DNA of 49,174 nucleotides, from the IMG/VR virus record IMGVR_UViG_3300027749_000165, positions 1 to 49,174 of that record. One strand, written 5' to 3'. Both the position numbers and the translations under genes were made by a program. Under the pieces are notes generated by a model. It made no database searches. It was not told the origin of the DNA and was given only the letters and a program-made list of their open reading frames with translations. Source of the DNA: a virus. Below, piece after piece: positions 31,067 to 39,330 of this stretch. Position 1 is the stretch's first letter. Each line of letters opens with the position of its first letter.

Positions 31067-32968
31067 ATGAATTCATCCATGCCCGACACAGGGTATCGCA
31101 TCCAGCCGCCGCTAAGTCAGAAGGTCTATCACCAACACGCCATCAACATTCGTTTGGAGGCAGACAAAGACGAAGAGAAAGGAATCCTGTACGCTGCCCA
31201 ATACATTTTGCTCAATACGCTGAGGAATCCTGTTAACCTAACTGAGATTGACGTACCAACGGCAGAGGCTGTCGTGCGTCAGTATGTGCAACATCTACTC
31301 GACAACAATCAGTTTGAGGCCGGAGCGACGATCCTTTGGGGTAGTGCAGTTTATGACTGGAGACCGCGATCCTCACGCGATACATGGCGATGCCTGTTCG
31401 ATCACGACCAACTGATGGTCATGGGCGCAGGCGCAATGGGTAAATCATTCGGAGGCGGTGCATGGTTCTACCTAGACTGGTGGAGAGATCCGGCGCACAC
31501 CTGCATCAAGGTCATTTCGTTAACTAAGGAACACGCCGAGAGAAACATCTTTGCAGCTATCAAGACGTTCCACAGGACGGCATTGGTAAGGCCACTGACT
31601 GATCAGGCAGACAAGGCGACAAGCATTCAGGTCAATAGCGACAGCAAGAACGGCATTCAGCTTGTGGCAATACCTAAAGGAGAGTCAGGACATGGTACGT
31701 TGCGAGGCTATCACCCTTCGCCAAGGAGTGGGCAGGAGCATCATTTGTGGGGAAGACTTAGCCGGACACACGTTGTTTTGGATGAGGCCGAGGAAATCCC
31801 GTCTGGAGTCTGGGAGGGTATTAACAACATCTTGTCCACATCCGATACCGAGAAGTACGCCGGACACATTAAGATCTTTGGAGCGAGTAACCCAAAGGAT
31901 AGGACTAGCGCATTCGGTCAGCGGTGCGAGCCAAAGGATGGATGGGGTAGCGTAGATTGCGAGGATGACTTTGAGTGGACGAGTCGCGAAGGTTACAAGG
32001 TTCTCCGACTAGATGCGGCGCGATGCGAGAACGTCATTGAGAAGCGTATCGTTTACGCTGGCCTTCAGACATATCAGGGCTTCATGGGGTACATGAGCCG
32101 AGGCCGGACAGCGGAAGCAATGACGATGGCAAGGGGATGGTTTCCAGAGGAAGGTCAGGCTATGGGAATTATCGCGCCTAGCATGATGGACAACGCCATC
32201 GGCACAGTGCGGTTTATCGGGCCTGTAGTACCCCTAGCGGCCTTCGATTTAGCATTGGAGGGTAACGACCAAGTAATGTGTTCCTACGGACGATTTGGGC
32301 TTTGTGATGGCTGGACACCCATGTCCGGCAAGTTCATTGAGTTTAAGAAACCAAGGACGGTTCTTCAGCTTGACAGCCAGATCCCATTTCCAAAGAAGAC
32401 TACCTTGGAGCAGACGCAGGCGATCATCAACTTCTGCAAGATCATGAAGATCGGAGCCAACTGGCTATGTGTTGATCGTACAGGAAACGGCGCAGGCATT
32501 CACGATTCGCTTTGTTCCCTTTTTGGGAACGAGGTCATGGGAGTTAATTATAGCTGGGCAGCGAGCGAGACGCACATCCTTGGAGACGACAGCCAGCGAG
32601 CCAACGAGCTGTACAATGGGGTAGTGACTGAGCTGATCTTTGGACTGAGCAAGTACCTAGAGTTTGAGTACCTAAAGATCTCGCCATCGTTCAGGAATGA
32701 GGAGCTGACGCGACAAGCTACCGCTCGCAGATACAAGCAGAAGGGCAAGGGCATGGTGCGAGTCGAGAGCAAGGGAGAATACTGCAAGCGGACTAGGAGC
32801 AAGTCGCCGGATGAACTGGATTCCCTATCCATGCTGGTATACCTCATGCGGCAGAGAGGAGGGGCTGTAGCGACGATGACTGAGGCAAAGCCTGATCCTA
32901 ACGCGAACAGGCGCGAGATCCAATCGCTCGTTGACAAGATGGAGTTTGTTGATATGAGTGATGGCTGA
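31067..32968 (+). CDS. terL: Terminase large subunit
   Basis: The 633-aa protein has a Walker A-like loop GAGAMGKS (120-127), Walker B VVLDE (236-240) followed by E, a coupling motif region FGASNPKD, and a C-terminal nuclease part with LCVDRTGNG and DELDSLSMLVY. This is the motor and headful or cohesive-end nuclease that packages DNA into the prohead via the portal. The P-loop deviates from GKT/S norms only in the preceding residues. Order TerS, TerL, portal, scaffold, capsid is the typical packaging/head module. Confidence 0.85.
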   Translation: MNSSMPDTGYRIQPPLSQKVYHQHAINIRLEADKDEEKGILYAAQYILLNTLRNPVNLTEIDVPTAEAVVRQYVQHLLDNNQFEAGATILWGSAVYDWRPRSSRDTWRCLFDHDQLMVMGAGAMGKSFGGGAWFYLDWWRDPAHTCIKVISLTKEHAERNIFAAIKTFHRTALVRPLTDQADKATSIQVNSDSKNGIQLVAIPKGESGHGTLRGYHPSPRSGQEHHLWGRLSRTHVVLDEAEEIPSGVWEGINNILSTSDTEKYAGHIKIFGASNPKDRTSAFGQRCEPKDGWGSVDCEDDFEWTSREGYKVLRLDAARCENVIEKRIVYAGLQTYQGFMGYMSRGRTAEAMTMARGWFPEEGQAMGIIAPSMMDNAIGTVRFIGPVVPLAAFDLALEGNDQVMCSYGRFGLCDGWTPMSGKFIEFKKPRTVLQLDSQIPFPKKTTLEQTQAIINFCKIMKIGANWLCVDRTGNGAGIHDSLCSLFGNEVMGVNYSWAASETHILGDDSQRANELYNGVVTELIFGLSKYLEFEYLKISPSFRNEELTRQATARRYKQKGKGMVRVESKGEYCKRTRSKSPDELDSLSMLVYLMRQRGGAVATMTEAKPDPNANRREIQSLVDKMEFVDMSDG

Positions 32969-32983
32969 TCAATTAATCTATAC

Positions 32984-33778
32984 ATGAAAAACAACCTTCC
33001 TTTGGTTGTCGCCTATGGTGGCGGCACAAATAGCGTAGCAATGCTTTGCGGTTTCCTAGAACGAGACATCAAGCCAGAGCTTATCATTTTTGCTGATACT
33101 GGTGGTGAATTGCCACATACATATAGCCACATTGAGATGATGTCTAAGAAGACAATGGAATGGTGGGGGCTACCCATTGAGATTGTCCACAAGACATACA
33201 AGAAAGAGATAACAACCCTTGAAGGCGATTGCTTGAGAAACAAAACAATTCCATCGCTGGCCTATGGTAGAAAGGCTTGTAGTATGAAGTATAAGATTGA
33301 CCCCCAAAAAAAATACATGGTCAAGTGGATGCGATCTCAAAATTTGAACGAGGTTGTTTCTGCGGTTGGATACGATGCAGGAGAAGGGCATCGTGCTATT
33401 AACATCAAGGCCAATACCTTTGGAAAGGATTGTGCAGAAACAATGTGGTATCCACTAATTGAGTGGGCTTGGAGGCGACAGGAATGCGTAGAGGCAATCA
33501 ATCGTCATGGCATACCGCAAGCGGGAAAGTCTTCTTGTTTCTTTTGCCCATCAATGAAATTGGGTGAAATCATACGACTTCGCAAAGAACATCCAGAATA
33601 CTTTCAAAGGGCTATTGACTTAGAGGAAAACATGATTGTCAAAGGAAGGGTAGAAGGATTGAGATTTGGAGTCAAATGGAGCGAAATTGTAAAAGCCGAT
33701 GACGATCAACTTCAGATGTTTGAGTGGCTGGACAAGAACGATCCGGCAAAAATACCATGTGGATGCTATGATGGTTAA
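32984..33778 (+). CDS. PP-loop ATPase, phage PAPS reductase-like
   Basis: The 264-aa protein has a variant PP-loop YGGGTNS (11-17), then IIFADTGGELPHTYSHIEMM and a CFFCP motif (SSCFFCPSMKLGEIIRLR). These together are characteristic of a phage family usually annotated phosphoadenosine phosphosulfate reductase. The thiol chemistry carried out is not proven. It is directly downstream of terL and overlaps the membrane gene by 11 bases. It is clearly distinct from the PP-loop protein at 277. Confidence 0.75.
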   Translation: MKNNLPLVVAYGGGTNSVAMLCGFLERDIKPELIIFADTGGELPHTYSHIEMMSKKTMEWWGLPIEIVHKTYKKEITTLEGDCLRNKTIPSLAYGRKACSMKYKIDPQKKYMVKWMRSQNLNEVVSAVGYDAGEGHRAINIKANTFGKDCAETMWYPLIEWAWRRQECVEAINRHGIPQAGKSSCFFCPSMKLGEIIRLRKEHPEYFQRAIDLEENMIVKGRVEGLRFGVKWSEIVKADDDQLQMFEWLDKNDPAKIPCGCYDG

Positions 33779-34067
33779 AGAAATCGCAATGCTAATGGCC
33801 CTTGCTGTGCTTGGTTACATCCAAAATCTTGGATTTACTTGGGCATCAAGGAGCAGAAATCAAAACGACCCAAGCCTTCATAGGTGGGCCGCACTCTTTT
33901 CAAATTCCATATGGTTCATTGTGACTGTTTTGGTTTGGGGGCAAATGTGGTCAGCCCTTACGCATGGTTCAATATGGAAGATTGTAGCCACAGGTATTGT
34001 GTATGTAGTTTCCACATCAGAAGGATCTGTCATGGGAATGAAGATCCTGATTAAACGAGGAAAATAG
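33768..34067 (+). CDS. Three-span membrane protein, 99 aa
   Basis: The start is ATG 33768, inside the end of the PP-loop gene. Three hydrophobic segments are visible: EIAMLMALAVLGYIQNLGFT, WAALFSNSIWFIVTVLVWGQ and IWKIVATGIVYVVSTSEG. Charged loops separate them and a basic tail ends it. It could be a holin-like or superinfection-exclusion protein, but neither is supported beyond topology. tRNA-Gln follows six bases later. Confidence 0.55.
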   Translation: MMVKEIAMLMALAVLGYIQNLGFTWASRSRNQNDPSLHRWAALFSNSIWFIVTVLVWGQMWSALTHGSIWKIVATGIVYVVSTSEGSVMGMKILIKRGK

Positions 34068-34072
34068 TTTTT

Positions 34073-34146
34073 TACCCTTTGTTGTAACGGTAGCAAAAGC
34101 GACTTTGACTCGCTTAGTCATGGTTCAAATCCATGAGGGGTAGCCA
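34073..34146 (+). tRNA. tRNA-Gln (anticodon UUG) with encoded CCA
   Basis: All four arms fold. The acceptor is TACCCTT/AGGGGTA (34073-34079, 34136-34142). The D stem is TTGT/GCAA with AACGGTA in the loop. The anticodon stem is AGCGA/TCGCT with loop CTTTGAC, so the anticodon is TTG (34105-34107). The T stem is CATGG/CCATG with loop TTCAAAT. Discriminator G and CCA follow. Gln (CAA) codons are abundant in the Q-rich virion proteins, which fits a translational supplement. Confidence 0.9.
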
Positions 34147-34302
34147 ACTTGTAAGGATTGCTTACAGGTTGCAGATAGATAACATAAACCCGATATATGT
34201 AGTGTGCTTGCTGGTTTTATCATTGTTGATAAGTTGAGCCAGTAGATCCAGCAGTAAAGAAAAGCAAAAGATTAAAGCAAATTCCCCCCTGATCCCCCCG
34301 TA

Positions 34303-34485
34303 ATGGGAAAGCCTGTCAGAAAAGAAAAGAAACTACTGCTCACCATTCTAAACCCATCGAATTCGAGGGAATTAAAAATGCAAGCAGGGTGTTTCTTCTC
34401 ATCTCAATCGGGTAGGACGTTTTGGTTCGTCAAAGCCGATGTATTGGATCATGTGGCACGCATTCACACCCATCCTCAGTCCTAA
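34303..34485 (+). CDS. Small hypothetical protein, 60 aa
   Basis: The frame runs from ATG 34303 to TAA just five bases before a strong hairpin terminator, which supports it. The product is basic at the start (MGKPVRKEKKLLLTILNPSN) and aromatic in the middle (SQSGRTFWFVKADVLDHVAR). The region otherwise looks noncoding, so confidence is limited. Confidence 0.4.
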   Translation: MGKPVRKEKKLLLTILNPSNSRELKMQAGCFFSSQSGRTFWFVKADVLDHVARIHTHPQS

Positions 34486-34489
34486 AGGG

Positions 34490-34525
34490 AAAACCCTCCG
34501 AGTGTTACAGCACAGGGAGGGTTTT
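34490..34525. terminator. Hairpin terminator, bidirectional type
   Basis: AAAACCCTCC (34490-34499) and GGAGGGTTTT (34516-34525) form a perfect 10-bp stem with A and T ends on either side, as in bidirectional intrinsic terminators. The loop is 16 bases. It lies just after the gene at 34303. Confidence 0.75.
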
Positions 34526-34920
34526 GGTAGTTCGGGGGAACCGCTACAAAGTCTTCGTTCAGATGCGCGAACATTTAGAACAAGGCGAATATGATGTTGA
34601 CGAGATCATGTGTCAACAATATCTTTTCATTGGAATCATTGCTGGTTGCATTGGAAATATCCGATGGCTGGTCGCTCCAGTAGGGATGGAAACATCCGCC
34701 AGTAGTTATTCCTGACCCCATCAAGCCTATGTTCTAAGTACACGCTCAAACCGATGGGGCATCATTTTACATCTTGTCCCCATACCCTCTCCGTGATCGA
34801 AAGGTTGCGTGATGGGCAAGGACGCAAATCGGGGGAGGCAGAGAGGGGGGAATTACAGACGTAGAAGGCTTCACGCCTCGTTCTGCAATCCTAGCGACCT
34901 GTCCCTCCTCCGACCATTTT

Positions 34921-34992
34921 AGTTGGATCTTCTAACGCAAAAGAACCATTGCCTCATGCATGGGAATGTGGGTTCAAATCCCACTCCAACTC
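34921..34992 (+). tRNA. Degenerate tRNA-like sequence, anticodon uncertain
   Basis: A perfect 7-bp acceptor (AGTTGGA/TCCAACT), a D-arm TTCT/AGAA whose loop lacks the usual GG, and a perfect T arm GTGGG/CCCAC with TTCAAAT are clear. The anticodon arm is not canonical. CCAT/ATGG can pair, but the closing pair requires a bulge; the middle reads CCTCATG. Depending on register the anticodon is CAU (Met-like) or UCA. No CCA is encoded. It may be a decaying tRNA, an unusual tRNA, or a tRNA-mimic RNA. Confidence 0.45.
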
Positions 34993-35088
34993 AAAATAGT
35001 TCTTGATGCCTAAACCAAGATCGCCATATCTTATCCCCTCACCAAACCGTCGCCAGCAATGGTCGCGGATTGGGGTTTGGGAAAACCG

Positions 35089-35131
35089 CTCTCCACTGGC
35101 CGATTAGTTGCTGGTGGGGAGTTTTCTTTTT
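35089..35131 (+). terminator. Strong intrinsic terminator
   Basis: A 12-bp stem (CTCTCCACTGGC, 35089-35100, against GCTGGTGGGGAG, 35110-35121, with three G-U pairs) and a 9-base loop are followed by TTTTCTTTTT. It closes the tRNA region and insulates the ParB-like gene at 35221. Confidence 0.8.
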
Positions 35132-35220
35132 ACGGGTATAGTCTAATTTCTTAACGAATTGTTTAGACTATGGGCTAATAATCCCCTTATAGGTTAATTT
35201 CACCGCACCAACCTAATCAA

Positions 35221-35727
35221 ATGGAATTACACACACCCAAGACAATCGAACATATCGCAATCAAGAAGCTGACCCCTTATGCCAGAAATTCTAGGGTACA
35301 TAGCGAAATTCAAATATCACAACTTGCGTCTTCAATAAAAGAGTTTGGCTTCACCAACCCTGTGCTAATAGACGATGGCAACGACATCATCGCCGGACAT
35401 GGCAGGGTACTAGCGGCAACCAAGCTGGGGCTAGACACAGTGCCATGCATTAGGCTGAGTCATTTGACAGAACACCAGCGCAGGGCCTATGTAATCTTGG
35501 ACAACCAATCAAGCCAGACATCATCGTGGAATTTCGATATGCTTTCGGTCGAACTTGATGAGCTTAATGATGCTAAATATGACATTTCGCTAATTGGCTT
35601 CAGTACGGCAGAACTGGCAGAAATCATCGGATCTCCCAACGAAATCGACGTAAACGAGGATGAAAACGTGATTGCGGACAAGAAAACGACGATTTGTCCA
35701 AAGTGCAGCCATGAGTTTGTTAATTAA
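35221..35727 (+). CDS. ParB/Srx-fold protein
   Basis: This 168-aa protein begins EHIAIKKLTPYARNSRVHSE, then QLASSIKEFGFTNPVLIDDG and AGHGRVLAATKLGLDTVP (GHGR at 59-62). That is the N-terminal nuclease/ATPase fold of ParB/sulfiredoxin, in the form linked to phage DNA-modification genes (often fused to methylases). No methylase is present here. A C-terminal CPKCSHEF pair may bind zinc. It heads the portal module after the terminator. Confidence 0.75.
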   Translation: MELHTPKTIEHIAIKKLTPYARNSRVHSEIQISQLASSIKEFGFTNPVLIDDGNDIIAGHGRVLAATKLGLDTVPCIRLSHLTEHQRRAYVILDNQSSQTSSWNFDMLSVELDELNDAKYDISLIGFSTAELAEIIGSPNEIDVNEDENVIADKKTTICPKCSHEFVN

Positions 35728-35769
35728 CTAATACTTGCTTAGGCATTGCAAATAATATACGAAATCCTA

Positions 35770-36339
35770 ATGGCAAAACCGATAATTGGGATTATCCCAC
35801 CTAATGGCTGGCACTACATTGATGGTGATGCAAGGCTTGCCGGATACGATTACAACAACCTTCTGAGCGTTGTTGAAAACTATCGTGCCGAGAATCATCT
35901 GCCAATCGGTGACGTAGAGGGAGATGTGAATAGTTACATTTGCACAAACTACCCGCACTTTTGTCATGGAGTTGACATGGTTACAATTACTAGCGTCAAC
36001 CCATCTGGCGAGTTGCTTAATGACATCCAGACATGGGCAAAGAATATCCAGAACTCCGGCAAGCCCGTCATGTACGTTACGGACGAATTGGCAGAAGAGA
36101 GAGCTAAGACCTGTAGGGGATGCGTGAACAACGTCAACTGGAGAGGAGGCTGCTCATCCTGCATCTCTGCTACTGAGAGGCTATGTGCGAGCGTCAGGCA
36201 AGCCCGTGACACCGATTCCAGTGCTGTCCTTGGTGGATGTAACGTGATGCGTCACGACAACCGCACAGCCATTTTTCTTGATAAAGAGGAGCTTCAAACA
36301 TCATCAAATCTACCAGCCAATTGCTGGCTAAATCTATAA
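35770..36339 (+). CDS. Cys-rich hypothetical protein, 189 aa
   Basis: Starts at ATG 35770 (MAKPIIGIIPPNGWHYIDGD); an in-frame TTG upstream is less likely. The first half has beta strands. The second half has CRGCVNNVNWRGGCSSC, then CASVRQ and GGCNVMRHDN, a zinc-ribbon-like arrangement. It ends one base before the portal gene. Possibly a head accessory protein, but no family is recognised. Confidence 0.6.
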   Translation: MAKPIIGIIPPNGWHYIDGDARLAGYDYNNLLSVVENYRAENHLPIGDVEGDVNSYICTNYPHFCHGVDMVTITSVNPSGELLNDIQTWAKNIQNSGKPVMYVTDELAEERAKTCRGCVNNVNWRGGCSSCISATERLCASVRQARDTDSSAVLGGCNVMRHDNRTAIFLDKEELQTSSNLPANCWLNL

Positions 36340-36340
36340 T

Positions 36341-38746
36341 ATGGCAAACCTTAAACCGCTACCTCCAAAGATCACCGATGCATTTGCAAACAAAGCTCCA
36401 CGCATGGTGGACGCACACGATAAACCGCGCATTCTCGACCTTGATGTGGTTAACCCAGATAATGGAAATCTTGACACGGTAAACAAGGACACGCTTCAGG
36501 TACGCCGGACATTCAAAGACGCAACGCAGGCGCACGCTGCGTATCGTCGGCTTAAACAACAGAACGTAGAGCGCAATAAGAAAAACCAGCTCATTCAAAA
36601 GAAGCTCAACAACGAGCCTCCATACAACGCAAAGAAGCTGGAGAGCATGGGGCAGAACTGGAGGAGCAATCGTCCAACTGGATTCATTAGCACGATGGTC
36701 ACTCGCATTCAGCCACCGTTCAGGCAAGTCATTGAAAACGCCGCAACACTTACCTATGCAGCGTATCCGATTGAAAGCCTAGACGCAGAGAACAAGACAA
36801 AGATTTTCCGCGAGGAGATTACGAAGTGCATTAGGGGATGGAAAGGATTTGACGATCTTGTGGCTCAAGTTGTCCATGAGAATACTACCTTTGGATTCTG
36901 CGGATTGACTTGGGATGACTTGCGTGACTGGAAACCTGAATTCCTTCGCCAAGATTATACTTTTTTCAGCATTGAAACCCCACAGCAGACTGACCAGACA
37001 CCTATTTGGGCAAGGAAGCGTAGGTATCAGATTGCGGAGCTTCTACCAGTGCTAGAGACTCCTGAGATGTCTGCCGCTGCTGGCTGGCACGTTAATAACT
37101 TAGTAAAAAGCATTAACTCAGCTATTCCGGCTGGTCGCACCCTCGACGCAGACGATGACGCACGCAGGTACGAAGACTGGATTCGGGAAGGAAGTTACGG
37201 AGCATCTTACGAAAATGACGCAAAATATGTAGAGCTAGGCGAGATCTTAGTGAGAGAGCCACATGGAAAGATTAGCAGATTTTTGTTCGACGACAAGTCA
37301 GGTGAGGAGATCTGCACTCAAGTTGATCGTTATAACACGATGAGCGAGTGCTTGGCATTGTTCTCAGTCGAGATCGGTTCAGGCAATTTAATGTCGAGCC
37401 GTGGCGCAGGCCGTGATCTTTACAACACGCACGTTGCTGTTGAGAAGGCACGCAATCTAGTGATTGATAATACCTATCTCAAGGGAATGCTATTGCTAAA
37501 GAAAGGCCCGAACGCCAAGGTCGGAATTGCTCCTCTTACTGTCACGCACCCTGTTTGCTATGTCGCAGAAGGATATGAAGTAATTCCCCAGTCATTGCCA
37601 GCAGATGTCTCGGATTTCTTGCAGCTTGATCAATTCATTAGCCAACTAGCTGAAGTTCAGGTCGGCACATTCTTGCCAGCATCTCCAATTGTGGGTCAGT
37701 CAAAGAAGACAGCATCTGAAGTCAATCGTGTTGCTGCTATTGAGAATCAACTCCGCGAGGGAATCCTTACTAGGTTCAGCCGACAATTCTCTCAAGCCGT
37801 CGAGCGTATGCAACGGGGCATCTGTCACCCTGAGCATATCAAGGCTGCATCAGAGCTTAAGATGAAGTTAGACATAGCACGCCAATCTGAACCTAACGCA
37901 GTCTGGGCAAAGGCCAGTGTGGTAGATGCATTCGACCGTTCTTCAATGCCGCTGCCGCCATTTATGGTTCCATTTGAGATTGCTCCTCACTTAGATGAGG
38001 ACGCTGTCAGTGCCTGTATCAACATGATGGATCGCAACGTGCCGCCATCTGATATCCTTTTGATGGCATATAGCCCTGCAAGCCAGCTTCTAAACGACAC
38101 AACGCCGCAGGATGACATGATACTGGATAATCTGATCCAGCGTTACACTGGCAACCCAAACATCAACCAAGACGAGCTTATCAAATTGGATTGGAGTAAG
38201 AAGCTAGGAGAGAACGTAGCTAACTCAGTCATCCTTCCAAAAGATCAAGTTGAGGCACTAGCTATTGAGGCGACACGACAGCAGATCATTGAACTTCAGA
38301 GCATCATGGCTGGTCAAGACATCCCTGTATCGGCACGCGACAACGACATGGTTCATTTGCAGACAATGACTCAAAAACTACTTCCCGTAGTGCAAGCAAT
38401 CCCCGCAGGAGGACTTCCACCAGAGGGCGTTGCTCCGCTTACAAAAGCCATGCAGCACTTCGCTGGTCACATTGAGGCGGCAGCTAAGAAGGGAACTCCT
38501 ACAAAGATGCTAGAGCCGTTTAAACAGGCATATATGCAGGCTCACAAGCATTTGACACAAGGACATGGTACACCTCCACCACCTTCGCCGGACACAGTTC
38601 CAGCGGCGGCACACCATAGGGGAGGTCATGCACCTAGTGCAACTTTGCAAAAGCAGATGCAAGAAAACTACGCAGCAAACTCACCTAGCCAAGCCAGAGC
38701 AATTTCATCAATCGCAGCTCCACCTAGACCTTCAACAGCAGCTTAA
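36341..38746 (+). CDS. Portal protein
   Basis: The 801-aa protein has the size, position and order of a portal, after TerL and before scaffold and capsid. Features include a middle RPTGFISTMVTRIQPPFRQV stretch and a helical C-terminal region with ANSVILPKDQVEALAIEATR. Portals form the 12-mer ring through which DNA enters the head. The length is that of podovirus-type portals. The last 100 residues are low-complexity, with Pro/Ala/His, and may contact the core or tail. Confidence 0.7.
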   Translation: MANLKPLPPKITDAFANKAPRMVDAHDKPRILDLDVVNPDNGNLDTVNKDTLQVRRTFKDATQAHAAYRRLKQQNVERNKKNQLIQKKLNNEPPYNAKKLESMGQNWRSNRPTGFISTMVTRIQPPFRQVIENAATLTYAAYPIESLDAENKTKIFREEITKCIRGWKGFDDLVAQVVHENTTFGFCGLTWDDLRDWKPEFLRQDYTFFSIETPQQTDQTPIWARKRRYQIAELLPVLETPEMSAAAGWHVNNLVKSINSAIPAGRTLDADDDARRYEDWIREGSYGASYENDAKYVELGEILVREPHGKISRFLFDDKSGEEICTQVDRYNTMSECLALFSVEIGSGNLMSSRGAGRDLYNTHVAVEKARNLVIDNTYLKGMLLLKKGPNAKVGIAPLTVTHPVCYVAEGYEVIPQSLPADVSDFLQLDQFISQLAEVQVGTFLPASPIVGQSKKTASEVNRVAAIENQLREGILTRFSRQFSQAVERMQRGICHPEHIKAASELKMKLDIARQSEPNAVWAKASVVDAFDRSSMPLPPFMVPFEIAPHLDEDAVSACINMMDRNVPPSDILLMAYSPASQLLNDTTPQDDMILDNLIQRYTGNPNINQDELIKLDWSKKLGENVANSVILPKDQVEALAIEATRQQIIELQSIMAGQDIPVSARDNDMVHLQTMTQKLLPVVQAIPAGGLPPEGVAPLTKAMQHFAGHIEAAAKKGTPTKMLEPFKQAYMQAHKHLTQGHGTPPPPSPDTVPAAAHHRGGHAPSATLQKQMQENYAANSPSQARAISSIAAPPRPSTAA

Positions 38747-38764
38747 TCTTAACCAACTAAAATT

Positions 38765-39019
38765 ATGGGCGGACATCCTGAATACAACAACTTAGTAGAC
38801 TACTCTGGAAGTGGAGTAAAACCAACTGGAGCAGCAGCTAAAATACCAGCAAGTAGGGTAGCATATGGAGTTGATGGCGAGATGCTTGAAGTTCCAGTAG
38901 AGCAAGCACCAGCCGCAACTAATAAAGAACACGGTAATTTCTTTGGTCGTGATGCAAGCAAGCCAGCTTCACAGACGGAAGAGTCATCTAAAGTAATTCA
39001 CAAGGGATTAGATAAGTAA
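38765..39019 (+). CDS. Small MGG protein, 84 aa
   Basis: It begins MGGHPEYNNLVDYSGSGVKP, sharing the MGG start and GG-rich first codons of the genes at 1357, 1752 and 2266. The rest is Ala/Pro/Lys-rich and unstructured. It sits between portal and scaffold, so it may be a small head protein. No family is recognised. Confidence 0.5.
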   Translation: MGGHPEYNNLVDYSGSGVKPTGAAAKIPASRVAYGVDGEMLEVPVEQAPAATNKEHGNFFGRDASKPASQTEESSKVIHKGLDK

Positions 39020-39044
39020 TTAACTATTGACATAAATAGTGATT

Positions 39045-39071
39045 CGTCAGAAAACCTATGGGTCGTCTGAC
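39045..39071. repeat. Hairpin upstream of gene 39088
   Basis: GTCAGA (39045-39050) and TCTGAC (39066-39071) enclose AAACCTATGGGTCG, where ACC/GGT pair again. It is a stable stem-loop 17 bases upstream of the next ATG. A TTGACA lies 13 bases before it but no matching -10 is seen, so it may be a terminator of the 38765 gene or a translation control element. Confidence 0.5.
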
Positions 39072-39087
39072 ATAACAAATATAAATT

Positions 39088-39327
39088 ATGAAATGGGAAC
39101 AGTCTGATTCATCGCGTTTTCGTGAGTACCACCAGAAGAGTGGAGGAAAGCTAGTGGCTTATCTCAAGTCCATTATTCCAATGACGACAGGAAAGACTAT
39201 TGAGAGCGTTGCTCTTGAAGCAAAATTTAAGGAAGGCTGTGAGTTTGTGCTGCGTCAGATTGACGACATTCTCGCGGACGAAAGTAAGACCGACGATGCA
39301 ACTAATGGTTCGTTTGCATCAATGTAA
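39088..39327 (+). CDS. Small hypothetical protein, 79 aa
   Basis: Helical, mixed-charge product (YHQKSGGKLVAYLKSIIPMT, then CEFVLRQIDDILADES) between the portal and scaffold genes. Its stop lies three bases before the scaffold ATG. Possibly a small head or connector protein; no family is recognised. Confidence 0.55.
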   Translation: MKWEQSDSSRFREYHQKSGGKLVAYLKSIIPMTTGKTIESVALEAKFKEGCEFVLRQIDDILADESKTDDATNGSFASM

Positions 39328-39330
39328 TCT

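Noticed and set aside
34563-34715. Frame MREHLEQGEYDVDE..., 50 aa
   Set aside because: No start signal or coupling, lies between terminators in a structured region, and composition is not distinctive. It could be real but I cannot support it.
34921-34992. UGA-suppressor tRNA for stop-codon recoding
   Set aside because: TGA is used as the stop of rusA, terL and several overlapping genes, so general recoding is contradicted, and the anticodon register is uncertain.
39027-39050. TTGACA upstream of gene 39088 as a promoter
   Set aside because: No acceptable -10 at 16-19 bp; the adjacent hairpin is the stronger signal.
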